DNA of 64,000 nucleotides from Novosphingobium taihuense (GCF_007830315.1 NZ_VLKJ01000010.1:89416-153415); one strand, 5' to 3'. Positions 43,572 through 53,341 are shown, counted from the stretch's first letter. Program-made: numbers and translations. Notes: generated by a model from the sequence alone, not told the origin.

Positions 43572-45280
43572 GGGACTCGCACCATGCGCACCTCGAAGCA
43601 TGCGCCGCCATCGCTTTCCACAAGCGACAGCGTGCCGCCCAGTTCCTCGATGATGTCCTTGGCGATCACCAGACCCAGGCCCAGCCCAGTGGTCCTGCTT
43701 GTCGAGAATGGCGTGAACAGGGTGTCGGCGATGGTTGCGTCGATGCCCGGACCATTGTCGCTCACGCGCAGACGCACGCAGTCGCCGTCAGCCAGGACTT
43801 CCAGCGTGATCCGCGGCTCCGCAACGGCGTCAAGAGCTTCTGCCGCGTTCTGCAGCAGGTTCACGAGTACCTGTTCAAGCCGGACCCGCTCGCCTTTTAC
43901 ACATACCTTCCGACGTCGTCCGCGAATCTGGACATCGATCGGAGCCAGTTGCTCTTTCAGGATCAGGCGCGCACCTTCGATCACTTCGTCGAGAGGCACT
44001 TCGCCGACGATCCCGGCGCCTTTCCGGGCAAAACCCCGCAGATGCGACGTTACCGAGCCGATCCGTTCAGCCAGCCTGCTGATCGCGGCGAGATTTTGCC
44101 GGACCCCGTCACCATCGCCGCGTTCGAGCATGATCGCGCTGTTTGCAGCATAGTTGCGGATCGCAGCTACAGGCTGGGCGGTTTCGTGTGCCACGCTGGC
44201 GGTGATCTGGCCGAGGGTTGCGAGGCGATTGGCTTGTCGCAACCCTTCGCGCAGTTGTGCCGCGCGTTGCTCGGCCGCCGTGCGTTCGGCCATCTCGTCG
44301 CGCAAGGCAGCGGTGCGTTCGGCAACGGCCGCTTCCAGCTGCTGCGTGCGGACGCGCCTTTGCCGGTTGCGTTCCACCAGCAATGCCACGGCACCAAACA
44401 CGATCAGGGCAGCAAGCCCGGAGATGAACTGTGCGCTGCGCACTGCGCTGTCGACCGTGGGTTTGAGGGGGAGGGCAAGATTGACTCGCCAGCCACTTGC
44501 ATCGGGCTTCGTGGTCGCCAGCAAATATGCCCGACCGTTCTCCAGCAGAATGCGGTTCATTCCAGATGTGACGAACGGCGGTCCGCCGATGGTCCTCACG
44601 CCGCTGGTCTGCTCTTCCTCGAGCCGCACCGACTTCGAGAGACTGCGGGTTGCTGCAAACCGCCATTCCGGACGGCTGGACACCAGGATGACGCCGTTCC
44701 GGTCAGTCACGAAGGTCACGCCTTCGGCGCGTGACCACTGCGTCTCGATGGTATCGAATTCCAGCTTCACGACGACGACGCCGTTGTTCACCGAGCGGTT
44801 CGCAAGATAGAGGCCGGGCTTGCGGCTGGTATTGCCCAAGGCAAACTGCTCGCCCGTGCCGCTCTTGAGCGCATCGCGGAAATAGGGCCTGAAGAGATAG
44901 GATTTGCCCACGAAGCTTTCGGGATGTCTCCAGTTGCTTGCGCCAAGTGTGATCGCGTCCGCGCCAATCACATAGATCACCGGTGCAGCGATTTCGTGTG
45001 CCAGTTGCTCAAGCTTGAGGTTCAGAGCCTGCCTGACCGACGGCGTCGGACTGTCGATCGCCGCGACGACGCCACGATCGTCCGAAAGCACGCGTGGCAA
45101 CAGGCGGAACCTAGCAATCTCGCTCGACAGCAATGCCTGCCGCAGGCTGGCGTCGGACATTGCGCGCTGTTCGAACCGCGCAAGCGCAATCCGCTCGCTT
45201 ATTGCGCCGCCAAGAAGGCCCACGCCCAGCGCGCCGAAGACAACCAACGCCAAGCTGATCTTTCCCGAGTGCCTTTCCAT
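43568..45280 (-). CDS. dctB: C4-dicarboxylate sensor histidine kinase (DctB-like)
   Basis: A 570-residue membrane kinase. Membrane segments at ~8-26 and ~283-302 enclose a ~255-residue periplasmic double-CACHE sensor domain, as in DctB, which binds succinate or malate. A short coiled-coil leads to the H-box ASVAHETAQPVAAI (phospho-His365), followed by N-box NLLQNAAEA, G1 DNGPGI and G2 TGLGLGL. The usual HE-x-NQP is changed to HETAQP. It is coupled to dctD (overlap 43568-43571) and diverges from dctA, the standard dct layout. Confidence 0.9.
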   Translation of the reverse strand: MERHSGKISLALVVFGALGVGLLGGAISERIALARFEQRAMSDASLRQALLSSEIARFRLLPRVLSDDRGVVAAIDSPTPSVRQALNLKLEQLAHEIAAPVIYVIGADAITLGASNWRHPESFVGKSYLFRPYFRDALKSGTGEQFALGNTSRKPGLYLANRSVNNGVVVVKLEFDTIETQWSRAEGVTFVTDRNGVILVSSRPEWRFAATRSLSKSVRLEEEQTSGVRTIGGPPFVTSGMNRILLENGRAYLLATTKPDASGWRVNLALPLKPTVDSAVRSAQFISGLAALIVFGAVALLVERNRQRRVRTQQLEAAVAERTAALRDEMAERTAAEQRAAQLREGLRQANRLATLGQITASVAHETAQPVAAIRNYAANSAIMLERGDGDGVRQNLAAISRLAERIGSVTSHLRGFARKGAGIVGEVPLDEVIEGARLILKEQLAPIDVQIRGRRRKVCVKGERVRLEQVLVNLLQNAAEALDAVAEPRITLEVLADGDCVRLRVSDNGPGIDATIADTLFTPFSTSRTTGLGLGLVIAKDIIEELGGTLSLVESDGGACFEVRMVRVP

Positions 45281-45307
45281 GACTCGATCCTACGCAATGT
45301 GCCGAAA

Positions 45308-45336
45308 ATTGCACCTTCATTTCTAACTTGTGCAAT
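45308..45336. promoter_or_regulatory. Inverted repeat between dctB and dctA (candidate DctD site)
   Basis: ATTGCAC and GTGCAAT form perfect 7-bp arms 15 bases apart, 28 bp from the dctB start and in the divergent promoter region. No -24/-12 promoter was found in the 224-bp gap, consistent with a sigma-70-type control. An AT-rich stretch lies at 45372-45402. Confidence 0.5.
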
Positions 45337-45504
45337 AAATGACACACTGAGATGTCGGGCAGCCCGGATAAACGATTGAATCTAAATTATAAAAATTTCC
45401 CGCAATAAAGCTTTTAGCCGCGCAAGCTTTGCCACCAGTATCCGGGACGAAACAAGGATCTGCGCGGCGATGCAGATTCCCAGAGAGGAAAGCCCGGCAC
45501 TTCC

Positions 45505-46854
45505 ATGCAGCATGCAATCGACACGTCGCAAGGCACTGCTCCCCCGCCACGGTGGTTCGCGCGCCTTTACGTGCAGGTGCTGCTGGCCATTGCCGCTGGC
45601 ATTACCGTCGGGTTCGTCTGGCCGGAAACCGGAGCCGCACTTCAGCCTCTGGGCGATGGCTTCGTCAAACTGGTCAAGATGATCATTGCTCCCGTGATCT
45701 TCCTGACCATCGTCACCGGGATCGGCGGCATGCGCCATGCGGGTGACATCGGACGGGTTGCCGGGAAGGCCTTTGCATACTTTCTGGCCGTGTCATCGCT
45801 GGCCCTGATCGTTGGCCTCATCGTGGCAAATGTCGTGCAGCCCGGTGCAGGCATGAATATCGATGTTGCCTCACTCGATGCCTCTGCGGTCCACGGCTAT
45901 GCAGACAAGGCGCACGACGCCACAATTCCGGCCTTTCTTCTCTCCGTGATACCCACAACGTTCGTTTCTGCACTGACCGAGGGTTCGATCCTTCAGGTCC
46001 TGCTCGTGGCGATCCTGTTCGGCATAGCCCTCAGCCTCAGCGGCGAGAGCGGGACGGCGATCCATCGCATTGCCGAGCAGTTGAGCGAAGTCGTCTTCCA
46101 GCTGGTTGCAATCCTGATGCGTGCTGCCCCGGTCGGAGCCTTCGGCGCCATGGCCTTTACCGTGGGAAAGTACGGTGTTGGAGCGCTGCTTGGCCTCGGC
46201 AAGCTGGTCGGGACTTTCTATCTTACGTCCGCGCTGTTCGTCGTCATCGTACTTGGCCTGATCGCGCGGTTCAGTGGCTTCTCGATCTTCAGGCTCCTGC
46301 GATACCTGCGCGCGGAACTCCTGCTTGTGCTCGGCACCTCCTCTTCCGAGGCGGCACTTCCGAACCTGATGCAGAAGCTGGAGCAGGCTGGCTGCGCAAA
46401 GTCGGTCGTCGGAATCGTCGTGCCTACCGGCTATTCGTTCAATCTCGATGGCACCAATATCTACATGACCCTGGCTGCGCTGTTCATTGCGCAGGCAACC
46501 GGCGTCGATCTTTCGCTGGGCGATCAGATCGCGTTGCTGCTGGTGGCGATGATCAGTTCGAAGGGCGCTGCCGGTGTGACTGGCGCCGGGTTCATCACCC
46601 TTGCCGCTACGCTTTCGATAATCCCGACCGTTCCGGTTGCCGGCATGGCCCTGATCCTCGGCGTCGACCGCTTCATGAGCGAATGCCGCGCACTGACCAA
46701 CTGCATCGGCAACGCTATCGCAGCAATCGTCGTGGCCAAGTGGGAAGGCGCGCTTGACCACCACCAGTTGCGCGCGGCGCTGAGCGGCAACGCGGATCAA
46801 GCTGGGCAACACGGCGGGCCCGTCTTCTCACCAGAAGAAGCGCCAGCAGACTGA
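45505..46854 (+). CDS. dctA: C4-dicarboxylate:cation symporter DctA
   Basis: A 449-residue inner-membrane transporter of the dicarboxylate/amino-acid:cation symporter family, importing succinate, fumarate and malate. Conserved pieces are [21 protein letters not shown], the serine-rich loop [33 protein letters not shown] and the C-terminal [16 protein letters not shown]. The ATG at 45505 follows AGAGAGGAAAG. It is first of a likely four-gene operon with a TonB receptor, malic enzyme and TauE-type permease. Confidence 0.94.
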   Translation: MQHAIDTSQGTAPPPRWFARLYVQVLLAIAAGITVGFVWPETGAALQPLGDGFVKLVKMIIAPVIFLTIVTGIGGMRHAGDIGRVAGKAFAYFLAVSSLALIVGLIVANVVQPGAGMNIDVASLDASAVHGYADKAHDATIPAFLLSVIPTTFVSALTEGSILQVLLVAILFGIALSLSGESGTAIHRIAEQLSEVVFQLVAILMRAAPVGAFGAMAFTVGKYGVGALLGLGKLVGTFYLTSALFVVIVLGLIARFSGFSIFRLLRYLRAELLLVLGTSSSEAALPNLMQKLEQAGCAKSVVGIVVPTGYSFNLDGTNIYMTLAALFIAQATGVDLSLGDQIALLLVAMISSKGAAGVTGAGFITLAATLSIIPTVPVAGMALILGVDRFMSECRALTNCIGNAIAAIVVAKWEGALDHHQLRAALSGNADQAGQHGGPVFSPEEAPAD

Positions 46855-46891
46855 AAATAGACACCAATCCAAAAAATGGGAGGGCTTACAC

Positions 46892-49477
46892 ATGGCAAAG
46901 AGAGGAAAGTTCACACCGGCGCTGATGGGAGTTTCGCTGATTGCGATGCTCGCCCCTGCAACGGCACAGGCTCAGGACACGCAGGCTGCAGCTGACCAGC
47001 AGGCGGCTGACGAGGGCTCAGCACCGCAAGGCGAGCCCGCCGCGATCACAGTGATCGGTTCGCGCGGCAAGGCCAGAACAGACGTCGAGCGGCCGGTCGC
47101 AGTCGACGTAGTCTCAGGTTCTGAATTGCGCAGCACGGGCCAGGTCGATCTCGGCCAGCAAGTGCAGTTCACCTCTCCCTCGTTCAACTCGACCAAGTTC
47201 GGCGTCAACGGTGCGACCAACTTTGCGGACCCTGCATCGTTGCGTGGCATGTCGCCGGATCAGGTGCTGCTGCTGGTCAATGGCAAACGACGCCATCAGT
47301 TTTCGGCACTCAACCTCAATGTCTCTCCCGGGCTCGGGACGGTTGTGTCCGACCTCAACTCGATCCCGAGCGGCGCGATCCAGCGGATCGAGGTGCTGCG
47401 TGACGGTGCCGCCGCGCAGTACGGCTCCGATGCGATTGCCGGCGTGATCAACCTGACGCTCAACAATGCGAGCGAAGGCGGCAACGTCAATGTGACCAGC
47501 GGCCTCAACAAGGAAGGCGACGGCTTCACGATCCGCACGATGCTCAACCAGGGGTTGAAGCTGGGCGGCGATGGCGGATTCATCAATTATACGCTGGAAT
47601 ACTTCAGCACCGAAGGCACCAATCGTTCCGATCCTTATGACGGCGTGCTCTACCCGGCGACACCGGCCAACTACACCGGCCCGACTGCAAACTTTCCCTA
47701 TACCACGGCCAACCCGCGCGCCGATCGTGGCGTCTATCCGCAGGGGCCGTTCGTGGTCGGCAACTATGGCTCCAACCAGAACCGGACGTATCAGGGCTTC
47801 GTCAATTCCGAACTGCCGCTGTCGGACAACATCAAGGCCTATCTGTTCGGAGGATATTCGCGCAAGGACATCCGCGCGTTCGGCTTCTTCCGCGCCCCGG
47901 CCACTTTTGCCAACTCCAACCTTACCATCTATCCCGATGGCTACGTGCCGATCCTTCCGGGACGCTCGATCGACTGGTCGGTCAACGGTGGTCTGAAAGG
48001 CGAGCTTGCCGGTTGGGACCTCGATCTCAGCTACGGCTTCGGTCACAATCATCTCGACCAGTGGGCGCGTGACACTGTCAATGCCTCGCTCGGAGCTGCC
48101 AGCCCCACCAGCTTTTACATCGGCCGTTCCGAATTCAACCAGCAGGTTGTCGAATTCACCGGCTCAAAGGACCTCGGCGCAGTCCTCGGCATGGACTCGC
48201 TCAACGTTGCAATGGGGCTGCAATGGCGTCGCGACAACTTCAAGGTGCAGCGTGGCGACCTTGCCTCCTACGTTGTCGGGCCACTTGCGGTCTCGGGCAA
48301 GACTCCGGGCACCAACGGCCGTCCCGGCTATGCGCCGCAAGACGAGAACGATCTCAGCCGTCGCAACATTGGCGCCTTCGTCGACGTCGAGGCGGACATC
48401 ACATCGCGCTTCCTCATCGCTGCAGCACTTCGCTATGAGGACTACAGCGACTTCGGAGGCAACCTTTCGGGCAAGTTCGCCGGTCGCTTCAAGCTGAATG
48501 ACAACCTGGGTATCCGCGCATCGTACAATCGCGGATTCCGTGCGCCGTCGCTGGCCCAGATCGGCAACCGGGTAAACACCTCGACCGTGCAGAACGGATT
48601 GATCCTTCAGACACAGCAGATCTCGAGCGACAATCCCCGCCTTGCGCAACTTGGCATCCCCGATCCCAAGGCCGAGATTTCGGACAGCTTTGCGGCAGGA
48701 ATCACCGGGGATTTCGCTCGACTGACTGTCACGGTCGACGCATTCCAGATCAACATCAAGGACCGCATCGCCATTACCGACGGCATCCTGACCGCCAATT
48801 ACCCTTCGGTTGCCGCCCTCTTCCCCGGTGTGCGTGAAATCCGCTTCTTCACCAACCAGATTGACACCCGCACGCGCGGCATCGATGTCGTCGCGACCTA
48901 TCGCATGCCGCTTGGTGGAGGGAACAAGCTGAGCGTGACGCTGGCAGGAACCCATTCGCAGACCAAAGTTCTGCGGCAGCGTGAAACACCGGCAGCTCTG
49001 ATTGCAGGGGCTTCGGCAGCCAACCGGGCCGCTCCGCTCATCGGCCTTACGGCGATCGAGCTTATCGAAGTGGCTTTGCCACGGACCAAGGTCCTGTTTT
49101 CTTCGAACCTCGATGTCGGCAACTTCACCCTGGGTGCGCGTGCCAGCTACTTCGGATCGGTCAAGGCCTTCAGCACCGGACTCAACAAGGCGGATTCGAA
49201 CGTCAAGTGCGATGCCAACAACCGTTGCGTCCAGACTTTTGGCGGCAAGACGCTGGTGGACCTGAACGTTACCTACAGGTTCTCCGAGAACTTCTCGCTG
49301 ACTGCAGGCGGCAACAACATCTTCGATACCTACCCGGACAAGTGGAACGCCAAGCGTGACGGCTTCACCGGCGAGGCCGCGTCCTATTCCAACGGCCAGA
49401 CGCCCTACACGCGCAACGCCGGGCAGTTCGGCTTCAACGGGGCGTACTACTATCTGTCTGCCAATCTGAACTTCTGA
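46892..49477 (+). CDS. TonB-dependent outer-membrane receptor (dct-linked)
   Basis: An 861-residue receptor with a signal peptide (residues 1-28, ending ATAQAQ), a plug domain with ITVIGSRGKARTDVERPVAVDVVSG and MSPDQVLLLVNGKRR, IQRIEVLRDGAAAQYGSDAIAGVINL, and a 22-strand barrel ending in the aromatic YYLSANLNF. It starts 37 bp after dctA with GGGAGG as ribosome site, so it is very likely co-transcribed. Its place between dctA and a malic enzyme suggests a ligand that contains or accompanies a C4 acid, perhaps a metal-malate complex; this is inference. Confidence 0.9.
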   Translation: MAKRGKFTPALMGVSLIAMLAPATAQAQDTQAAADQQAADEGSAPQGEPAAITVIGSRGKARTDVERPVAVDVVSGSELRSTGQVDLGQQVQFTSPSFNSTKFGVNGATNFADPASLRGMSPDQVLLLVNGKRRHQFSALNLNVSPGLGTVVSDLNSIPSGAIQRIEVLRDGAAAQYGSDAIAGVINLTLNNASEGGNVNVTSGLNKEGDGFTIRTMLNQGLKLGGDGGFINYTLEYFSTEGTNRSDPYDGVLYPATPANYTGPTANFPYTTANPRADRGVYPQGPFVVGNYGSNQNRTYQGFVNSELPLSDNIKAYLFGGYSRKDIRAFGFFRAPATFANSNLTIYPDGYVPILPGRSIDWSVNGGLKGELAGWDLDLSYGFGHNHLDQWARDTVNASLGAASPTSFYIGRSEFNQQVVEFTGSKDLGAVLGMDSLNVAMGLQWRRDNFKVQRGDLASYVVGPLAVSGKTPGTNGRPGYAPQDENDLSRRNIGAFVDVEADITSRFLIAAALRYEDYSDFGGNLSGKFAGRFKLNDNLGIRASYNRGFRAPSLAQIGNRVNTSTVQNGLILQTQQISSDNPRLAQLGIPDPKAEISDSFAAGITGDFARLTVTVDAFQINIKDRIAITDGILTANYPSVAALFPGVREIRFFTNQIDTRTRGIDVVATYRMPLGGGNKLSVTLAGTHSQTKVLRQRETPAALIAGASAANRAAPLIGLTAIELIEVALPRTKVLFSSNLDVGNFTLGARASYFGSVKAFSTGLNKADSNVKCDANNRCVQTFGGKTLVDLNVTYRFSENFSLTAGGNNIFDTYPDKWNAKRDGFTGEAASYSNGQTPYTRNAGQFGFNGAYYYLSANLNF

Positions 49478-49489
49478 TCCACCCTGACT

Positions 49490-49522
49490 GAGCCGGCGGC
49501 ATTCACATATGGCCGCCGGCTC
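49490..49522 (+). terminator. Strong intercistronic hairpin after the TonB receptor gene
   Basis: GAGCCGGCGGC and GCCGCCGGCTC form a perfect 11-bp GC-rich stem with an 11-base loop, 12 bases after the receptor stop. It is followed by CTCTTTCC, a weak pyrimidine tract, so partial termination or 3'-end protection of the dctA-receptor mRNA is likely. Confidence 0.7.
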
Positions 49523-49564
49523 CTCTTTCCCGGTCTGGAGAGCTGTCGAGAGGAACGAGAGATT

Positions 49565-51190
49565 TTGACTGCAGCGTGCCATCGGGTCGCCCGAAGCCTT
49601 CTGGCCGATCCCCTGACCAACAAGGGGACGGCCTTTACCGACGAAGAACGCACGGCCAATGGCCTGCACGGATTGCTGCCGCCGCATATCGGCACGCTCG
49701 AGAGCCAGATCGCACGACGCAGGCTGGCGCTTGCCGGCATGAGCGACGACTTTCAGCGCTATGTTTTTCTTCGCGATCTGCAGGACACGAACGAGGTTCT
49801 GTTCCACGCGCTGGTCCAGAGCGATCTCGAAGGATTGCTGCCGATCATCTATACACCGACGGTAGGCGAGGGCTGCCAGCGCTTCAGCGAAGTCTGGCGC
49901 AAGCCGCGCGGCGTTTTCCTGTCTTGGCCGAACCGGGAGCGGATGGCCGACATTCTGGCCGACCCGCGCTTCGACCGCGTGAAGGTCATCGTGGTGAGCG
50001 ATGGGGAGCGTATCCTTGGGCTTGGCGATCAGGGCGCTGGCGGGATGGGCATCCCGATTGGCAAGCTGGCACTCTACACAGCCTGCGCGGGCATAAATCC
50101 CGCGCAAGTCCTGCCGATCCTGCTTGATGTCGGCACCGACAACCAGGAGCGCCGGGAAGATCCGCTCTATGTCGGCTGGCGCGCGCCGCGCGTCAGGGGC
50201 GCCGATTACGACGCCTTTCTCGAAGACTTCGTCAGCACGATCGAGAGGCGCTTTCCCGGCGCACTGCTCCAGTGGGAAGACTTTTCCGGCAAGAATGCCT
50301 TTGATCTGCTGGCCCGCTACCGCCACCGTCTGCTCAGCTTCAACGACGACATCCAGGGCACCGCCGCAACAGCAGCAGGCACGCTGCTGGCCGCCGTCCG
50401 GCGCACGGGTATCCCGCTTGCACAGAACCGGTTCGTCATCTTCGGCTTCGGTGCTGCGGGCAGCGGCATCGCCGAATTGCTCGTCCGGATGCTGCGTGCA
50501 GAAGGTGATGACGAACAAACCGCCCGACGGCGTATATGGGCGATCGACCAACAGGGTCTGATTACCGATGCACTGTCGGATCTTCCACCTCAGCAGGCAC
50601 CATTTGCCCGCCCGGCGGCCGAGACCGCGAACTGGACACGATCCAACACCGGCGCCTTTCCCGCTCTTTACGACACCATCGTCAACGTGCAGCCCACTGT
50701 CCTGATCGGTACTTCGGGTCAGAAGAATGCATTCGATGCGCCAACCATACATCGGCTCGCGCAAGACTGCGCAATGCCCGTGGTGTTTCCTCTGTCCAAT
50801 CCCCGCAGCAGGGCGGAGGCAGAACCCGAAGACCTCATCGCCTGGACCGGGGGGCGCGGCATCATCGGCACGGGCAGTCCGTTCGCCGTGCCGGGCGTTG
50901 CGCAAGTGAACAATGTCTACGTCTTTCCCGGCGTCGGCCTTGGTGCACTGGCGAGCGGGGCACGGGAAGTGACGAACGCGATGTTCCTGGCAGCTGCACG
51001 CGGCCTTGGAGAGCTTGCGCCCAGCGATGGGCCTCTCCTCCCACCGGTCACGGCGCTGCGCGAAGTGGCAGTACGGATCGCGACGATTGTTGCGGAACAG
51101 GCCGTGCTGGATGGCGTGGCCACCCGTCCGCCTGCGGCTTTGACGGCCGAGAAGATAGCTGGAATGATGTGGCATCCATCGTACGCCTGA
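49565..51190 (+). CDS. maeA: NAD-type malic enzyme (MaeA-like)
   Basis: A 541-residue oxidative decarboxylase turning malate into pyruvate and CO2. The N-terminal block LPIIYTPTVGEGCQ holds the catalytic Tyr, GDQGAGGMGIPIGKLALY the catalytic Lys, EDFSGKNAFDLL and FNDDIQGTAA the divalent-metal ligands, and FGFGAAGSGIAELL the dinucleotide fold. It is of the single-domain large type (SfcA-like) without the phosphotransacetylase-like tail usual in alphaproteobacterial malic enzymes. The start is a TTG at 49565 after AGAGGAACGAGAG. Placed behind dctA, it would funnel imported malate to pyruvate. Confidence 0.92.
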   Translation: MTAACHRVARSLLADPLTNKGTAFTDEERTANGLHGLLPPHIGTLESQIARRRLALAGMSDDFQRYVFLRDLQDTNEVLFHALVQSDLEGLLPIIYTPTVGEGCQRFSEVWRKPRGVFLSWPNRERMADILADPRFDRVKVIVVSDGERILGLGDQGAGGMGIPIGKLALYTACAGINPAQVLPILLDVGTDNQERREDPLYVGWRAPRVRGADYDAFLEDFVSTIERRFPGALLQWEDFSGKNAFDLLARYRHRLLSFNDDIQGTAATAAGTLLAAVRRTGIPLAQNRFVIFGFGAAGSGIAELLVRMLRAEGDDEQTARRRIWAIDQQGLITDALSDLPPQQAPFARPAAETANWTRSNTGAFPALYDTIVNVQPTVLIGTSGQKNAFDAPTIHRLAQDCAMPVVFPLSNPRSRAEAEPEDLIAWTGGRGIIGTGSPFAVPGVAQVNNVYVFPGVGLGALASGAREVTNAMFLAAARGLGELAPSDGPLLPPVTALREVAVRIATIVAEQAVLDGVATRPPAALTAEKIAGMMWHPSYA

Positions 51191-51238
51191 CGTGCACTTG
51201 CACTTCAGGATGTTCGCCAGGCGCTGCCGACAGGAGAA

Positions 51239-52009
51239 ATGGCTTTGGAAAGCGCGTGGCATTTGGCCCTCTTGGTTGTTGCAGGAGCCATCGCCGGCGC
51301 GGTGAACGCCATTGCCGGGGGTGGGCCGATCCTGACGCTGGCCGGCATGATGGCCTTGGGGATCGATCCCAGACTGGCCAACCTCACGTCCACCGTCGCA
51401 CTCAGTCCCGGACAGGCAGCTGCCGGCTTCATGGCGTGGAAGACGCTGCGCGTGCGTTCATCGGTGGCGCACCATCTGGGCGGCAGCTTCGTTTTATCAA
51501 TCGTGCTCGCCATCGCAGGCGGTGCAGTGGGTGCCCTGCTGCTTCTGTCGACCGATCCGGCCGGCTTCCGCAAGCTCGTCGTCTGGCTCGTGCTTCTGGC
51601 AACCGCAATCTATGCATGGGCCGGACGCGGAAAGGCCACTGCTGGGGCCGGATCGGTGCTTTCTCCCTGGCTGTATTGGCCGATCCTTGCGATCCTGGCA
51701 GTCTATGGTGGCTACTTCGGCGGAGGGAACAGCTTTCTCGTGCTGGCACTTCTCGCCTTCAGCGGATTGGCTGGCGTCGAGGGCGGGGCGGCGAAAAACA
51801 TCATCGTTGCAGCGTTGAACGCAGGTGCGGTGGTCATCTTCGTCGCATCCGGCAGCACACAGTGGCTGCTTGCGCTGCCTCTGGCCGTGGGAGGCCTCAT
51901 CGGCAGTGTTGGCGGAGCCCACCTGCTCGGCCGCCTCCGGGCAAGCCAGATTCGTCCGATCGTGATCGGCAGTGGGCTGTTCCTTGCCGCATGGCTGGCG
52001 ATCAGGTGA
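51239..52009 (+). CDS. TauE/SafE family membrane permease
   Basis: A 256-residue protein with about eight membrane segments. It shows the two family repeats: AGAIAGAVNAIAGGGPILTL at the N-terminus and YGGYFGGGNSFLVLALLAF in the middle. The family (PF01925) exports sulfite, sulfoacetate or other small organic acids. The ATG at 51239 follows CAGGAGAA, 48 bp after the malic enzyme, so it likely ends the dctA operon. It may expel an overflow acid or bring in a co-substrate; the direction is not known. Confidence 0.85.
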   Translation: MALESAWHLALLVVAGAIAGAVNAIAGGGPILTLAGMMALGIDPRLANLTSTVALSPGQAAAGFMAWKTLRVRSSVAHHLGGSFVLSIVLAIAGGAVGALLLLSTDPAGFRKLVVWLVLLATAIYAWAGRGKATAGAGSVLSPWLYWPILAILAVYGGYFGGGNSFLVLALLAFSGLAGVEGGAAKNIIVAALNAGAVVIFVASGSTQWLLALPLAVGGLIGSVGGAHLLGRLRASQIRPIVIGSGLFLAAWLAIR

Positions 52010-52206
52010 TCATACAGGTGCGGCCCGCCTCCTCGATCCGAACGACAGCCGCGTCTATGGTCTCCTCTGGACGGTGTCGAACGTCGCCAGACAGGACCCC
52101 GCCATGCCGGTCGGTGCCGACCACATTCCGCGCGACTGCCCCCAGTTCGTCCGATTGGAGCTTGGCATAAGCGGTTGTGACCGTTTGCGCTGGCGATTAG
52201 GTAGTG

Positions 52207-52220
52207 TCGAAATGGTTCGA
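52207..52220. promoter_or_regulatory. Inverted repeat ahead of the LacI-family gene
   Basis: TCGAA-ATGG-TTCGA is a perfect palindrome ending 17 bp before the start codon, suitable for autoregulation. The rest of the 228-bp gap (52010-52237) shows nothing recognised. Confidence 0.35.
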
Positions 52221-52237
52221 GATGTGTACTTCGACTG

Positions 52238-53284
52238 ATGAAATCTAAAAGTGATGCCAGCGAGCCGAAGCGGTCAGCCAAACCGACGATCGTCGATGTT
52301 GCAAGGCTTGCCGGTGTCTCTTTCAAAACCGTCTCGCGCGTGATCAATGACGAGAAGTACGTGGGTGACGATCTGCGCGTGAAAGTGCAGGCGGCGATCG
52401 AAACGCTGGGCTTCGTACCCAACATCGGTGCCAGGACAATTCGCGGCGGGCGGCACATGATCATCGCGCTGCTGTTCCCGGACCGCAAGTCACAATACCA
52501 GCTCGAAATTCAGGATGCAGCATTGTCGGCCTGCCGCGCGGCAGGATATCACATGATTGCCGAGCCGCTCTCTGCCGATGTTCTTTCAGACAGGGACCTG
52601 ATTCGACGGCAGATGGCCGGAGTGAAGGTGGATGGCTACATCATCCTCCCGCCTTTGGGAGACAATGCAGACCTGCTTGCCGTACTGCAGGAATCCGGAA
52701 AGCCGTTCTCCAGGCTTGCCCCTGCCGAACACGCGGAGGTGGGCGCTGAGGTCGTGGTCGACGATAGTGCAGCGGTGCGATCAATGGTCGATCATCTATG
52801 GGCCTTGGGTCATCGCCGCATCGGTTTCGTGATCGGTACCGCCAGTCATTCCTCTGCCAGGACCCGCCTTACAGCTTTCGTCGATCACGTGACGCGCCTT
52901 TCTGGCACGGTGCCGCTCGATCTGATCCTGCAGGGTGACTTCACCGCAGAGACCGGAAGAGACGCCGCCGAGAAGCTGTTGAACCTGCCGGTGCCGCCCA
53001 CAGCCATATTTGCTTCGAACGACGAGATGGCAACTGGCGTGATCAGCCACGCGCTCGGCAGGGGCATCAGGATTCCCGATGATCTTTCGGTGTGCGGTTT
53101 CGACGACAGTCCGATTGCGCGGCTGATCTGGCCTGCGCTTACCACAATACACCAGCCTTTGGCGGACATGGTGCAGATGGCGGTTCAGCAACTGATAAAG
53201 CCACGCTCGTCCCGGCGCGTCACGCTGCCGCTCACGCTCGTGCAGCGGCAGTCGACCGGGCCTGTACCTCAGAACGCTGCCTGA
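52238..53284 (+). CDS. LacI-family transcriptional regulator
   Basis: A 348-residue repressor. The N-terminal helix-turn-helix TIVDVARLAGVSFKTVSRVIND (residues 17-38) carries the LacI hinge-type ending FVPNIGARTIR, followed by a periplasmic-binding-like effector domain (HMIIALLFP to SVCGFDDSPIA). It lies next to a TonB receptor, a GH3 glucosidase and a GPH symporter and is the obvious candidate to control them. The palindromes at 55676-55687 and 55888-55899 are its likely operators. Confidence 0.92.
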   Translation: MKSKSDASEPKRSAKPTIVDVARLAGVSFKTVSRVINDEKYVGDDLRVKVQAAIETLGFVPNIGARTIRGGRHMIIALLFPDRKSQYQLEIQDAALSACRAAGYHMIAEPLSADVLSDRDLIRRQMAGVKVDGYIILPPLGDNADLLAVLQESGKPFSRLAPAEHAEVGAEVVVDDSAAVRSMVDHLWALGHRRIGFVIGTASHSSARTRLTAFVDHVTRLSGTVPLDLILQGDFTAETGRDAAEKLLNLPVPPTAIFASNDEMATGVISHALGRGIRIPDDLSVCGFDDSPIARLIWPALTTIHQPLADMVQMAVQQLIKPRSSRRVTLPLTLVQRQSTGPVPQNAA

Positions 53285-53294
53285 ACACGAAAAA

Positions 53295-53314
53295 GGGACG
53301 CATTGCTGCGCCCC
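53295..53314. terminator. Terminator between convergent lacI and TonB receptor genes
   Basis: GGGACGCA and TGCGCCCC form a stem (one mismatch) around TTGC. AAAAA on the left gives a U-run on the minus strand, serving the receptor gene; it also lies 10 bases after the lacI-type stop. Confidence 0.7.
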
Positions 53315-53341
53315 CTTCTCGATTACCGGAAGAGCTTCGGC

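Noticed and set aside
45281..45345. A sigma-54 promoter between dctB and dctA (TGTGCCGAAAATTGCA and CGGCACATTGC)
   Set aside because: The first lacks the invariant GG and the second has the wrong spacing between GG and GC, so neither is a valid -24/-12 element.
48164..51262. A 1032-codon minus-strand open frame
   Set aside because: It lies opposite the TonB receptor and malic enzyme genes, which both have full sets of motifs. Long antisense frames are common in high-GC DNA.
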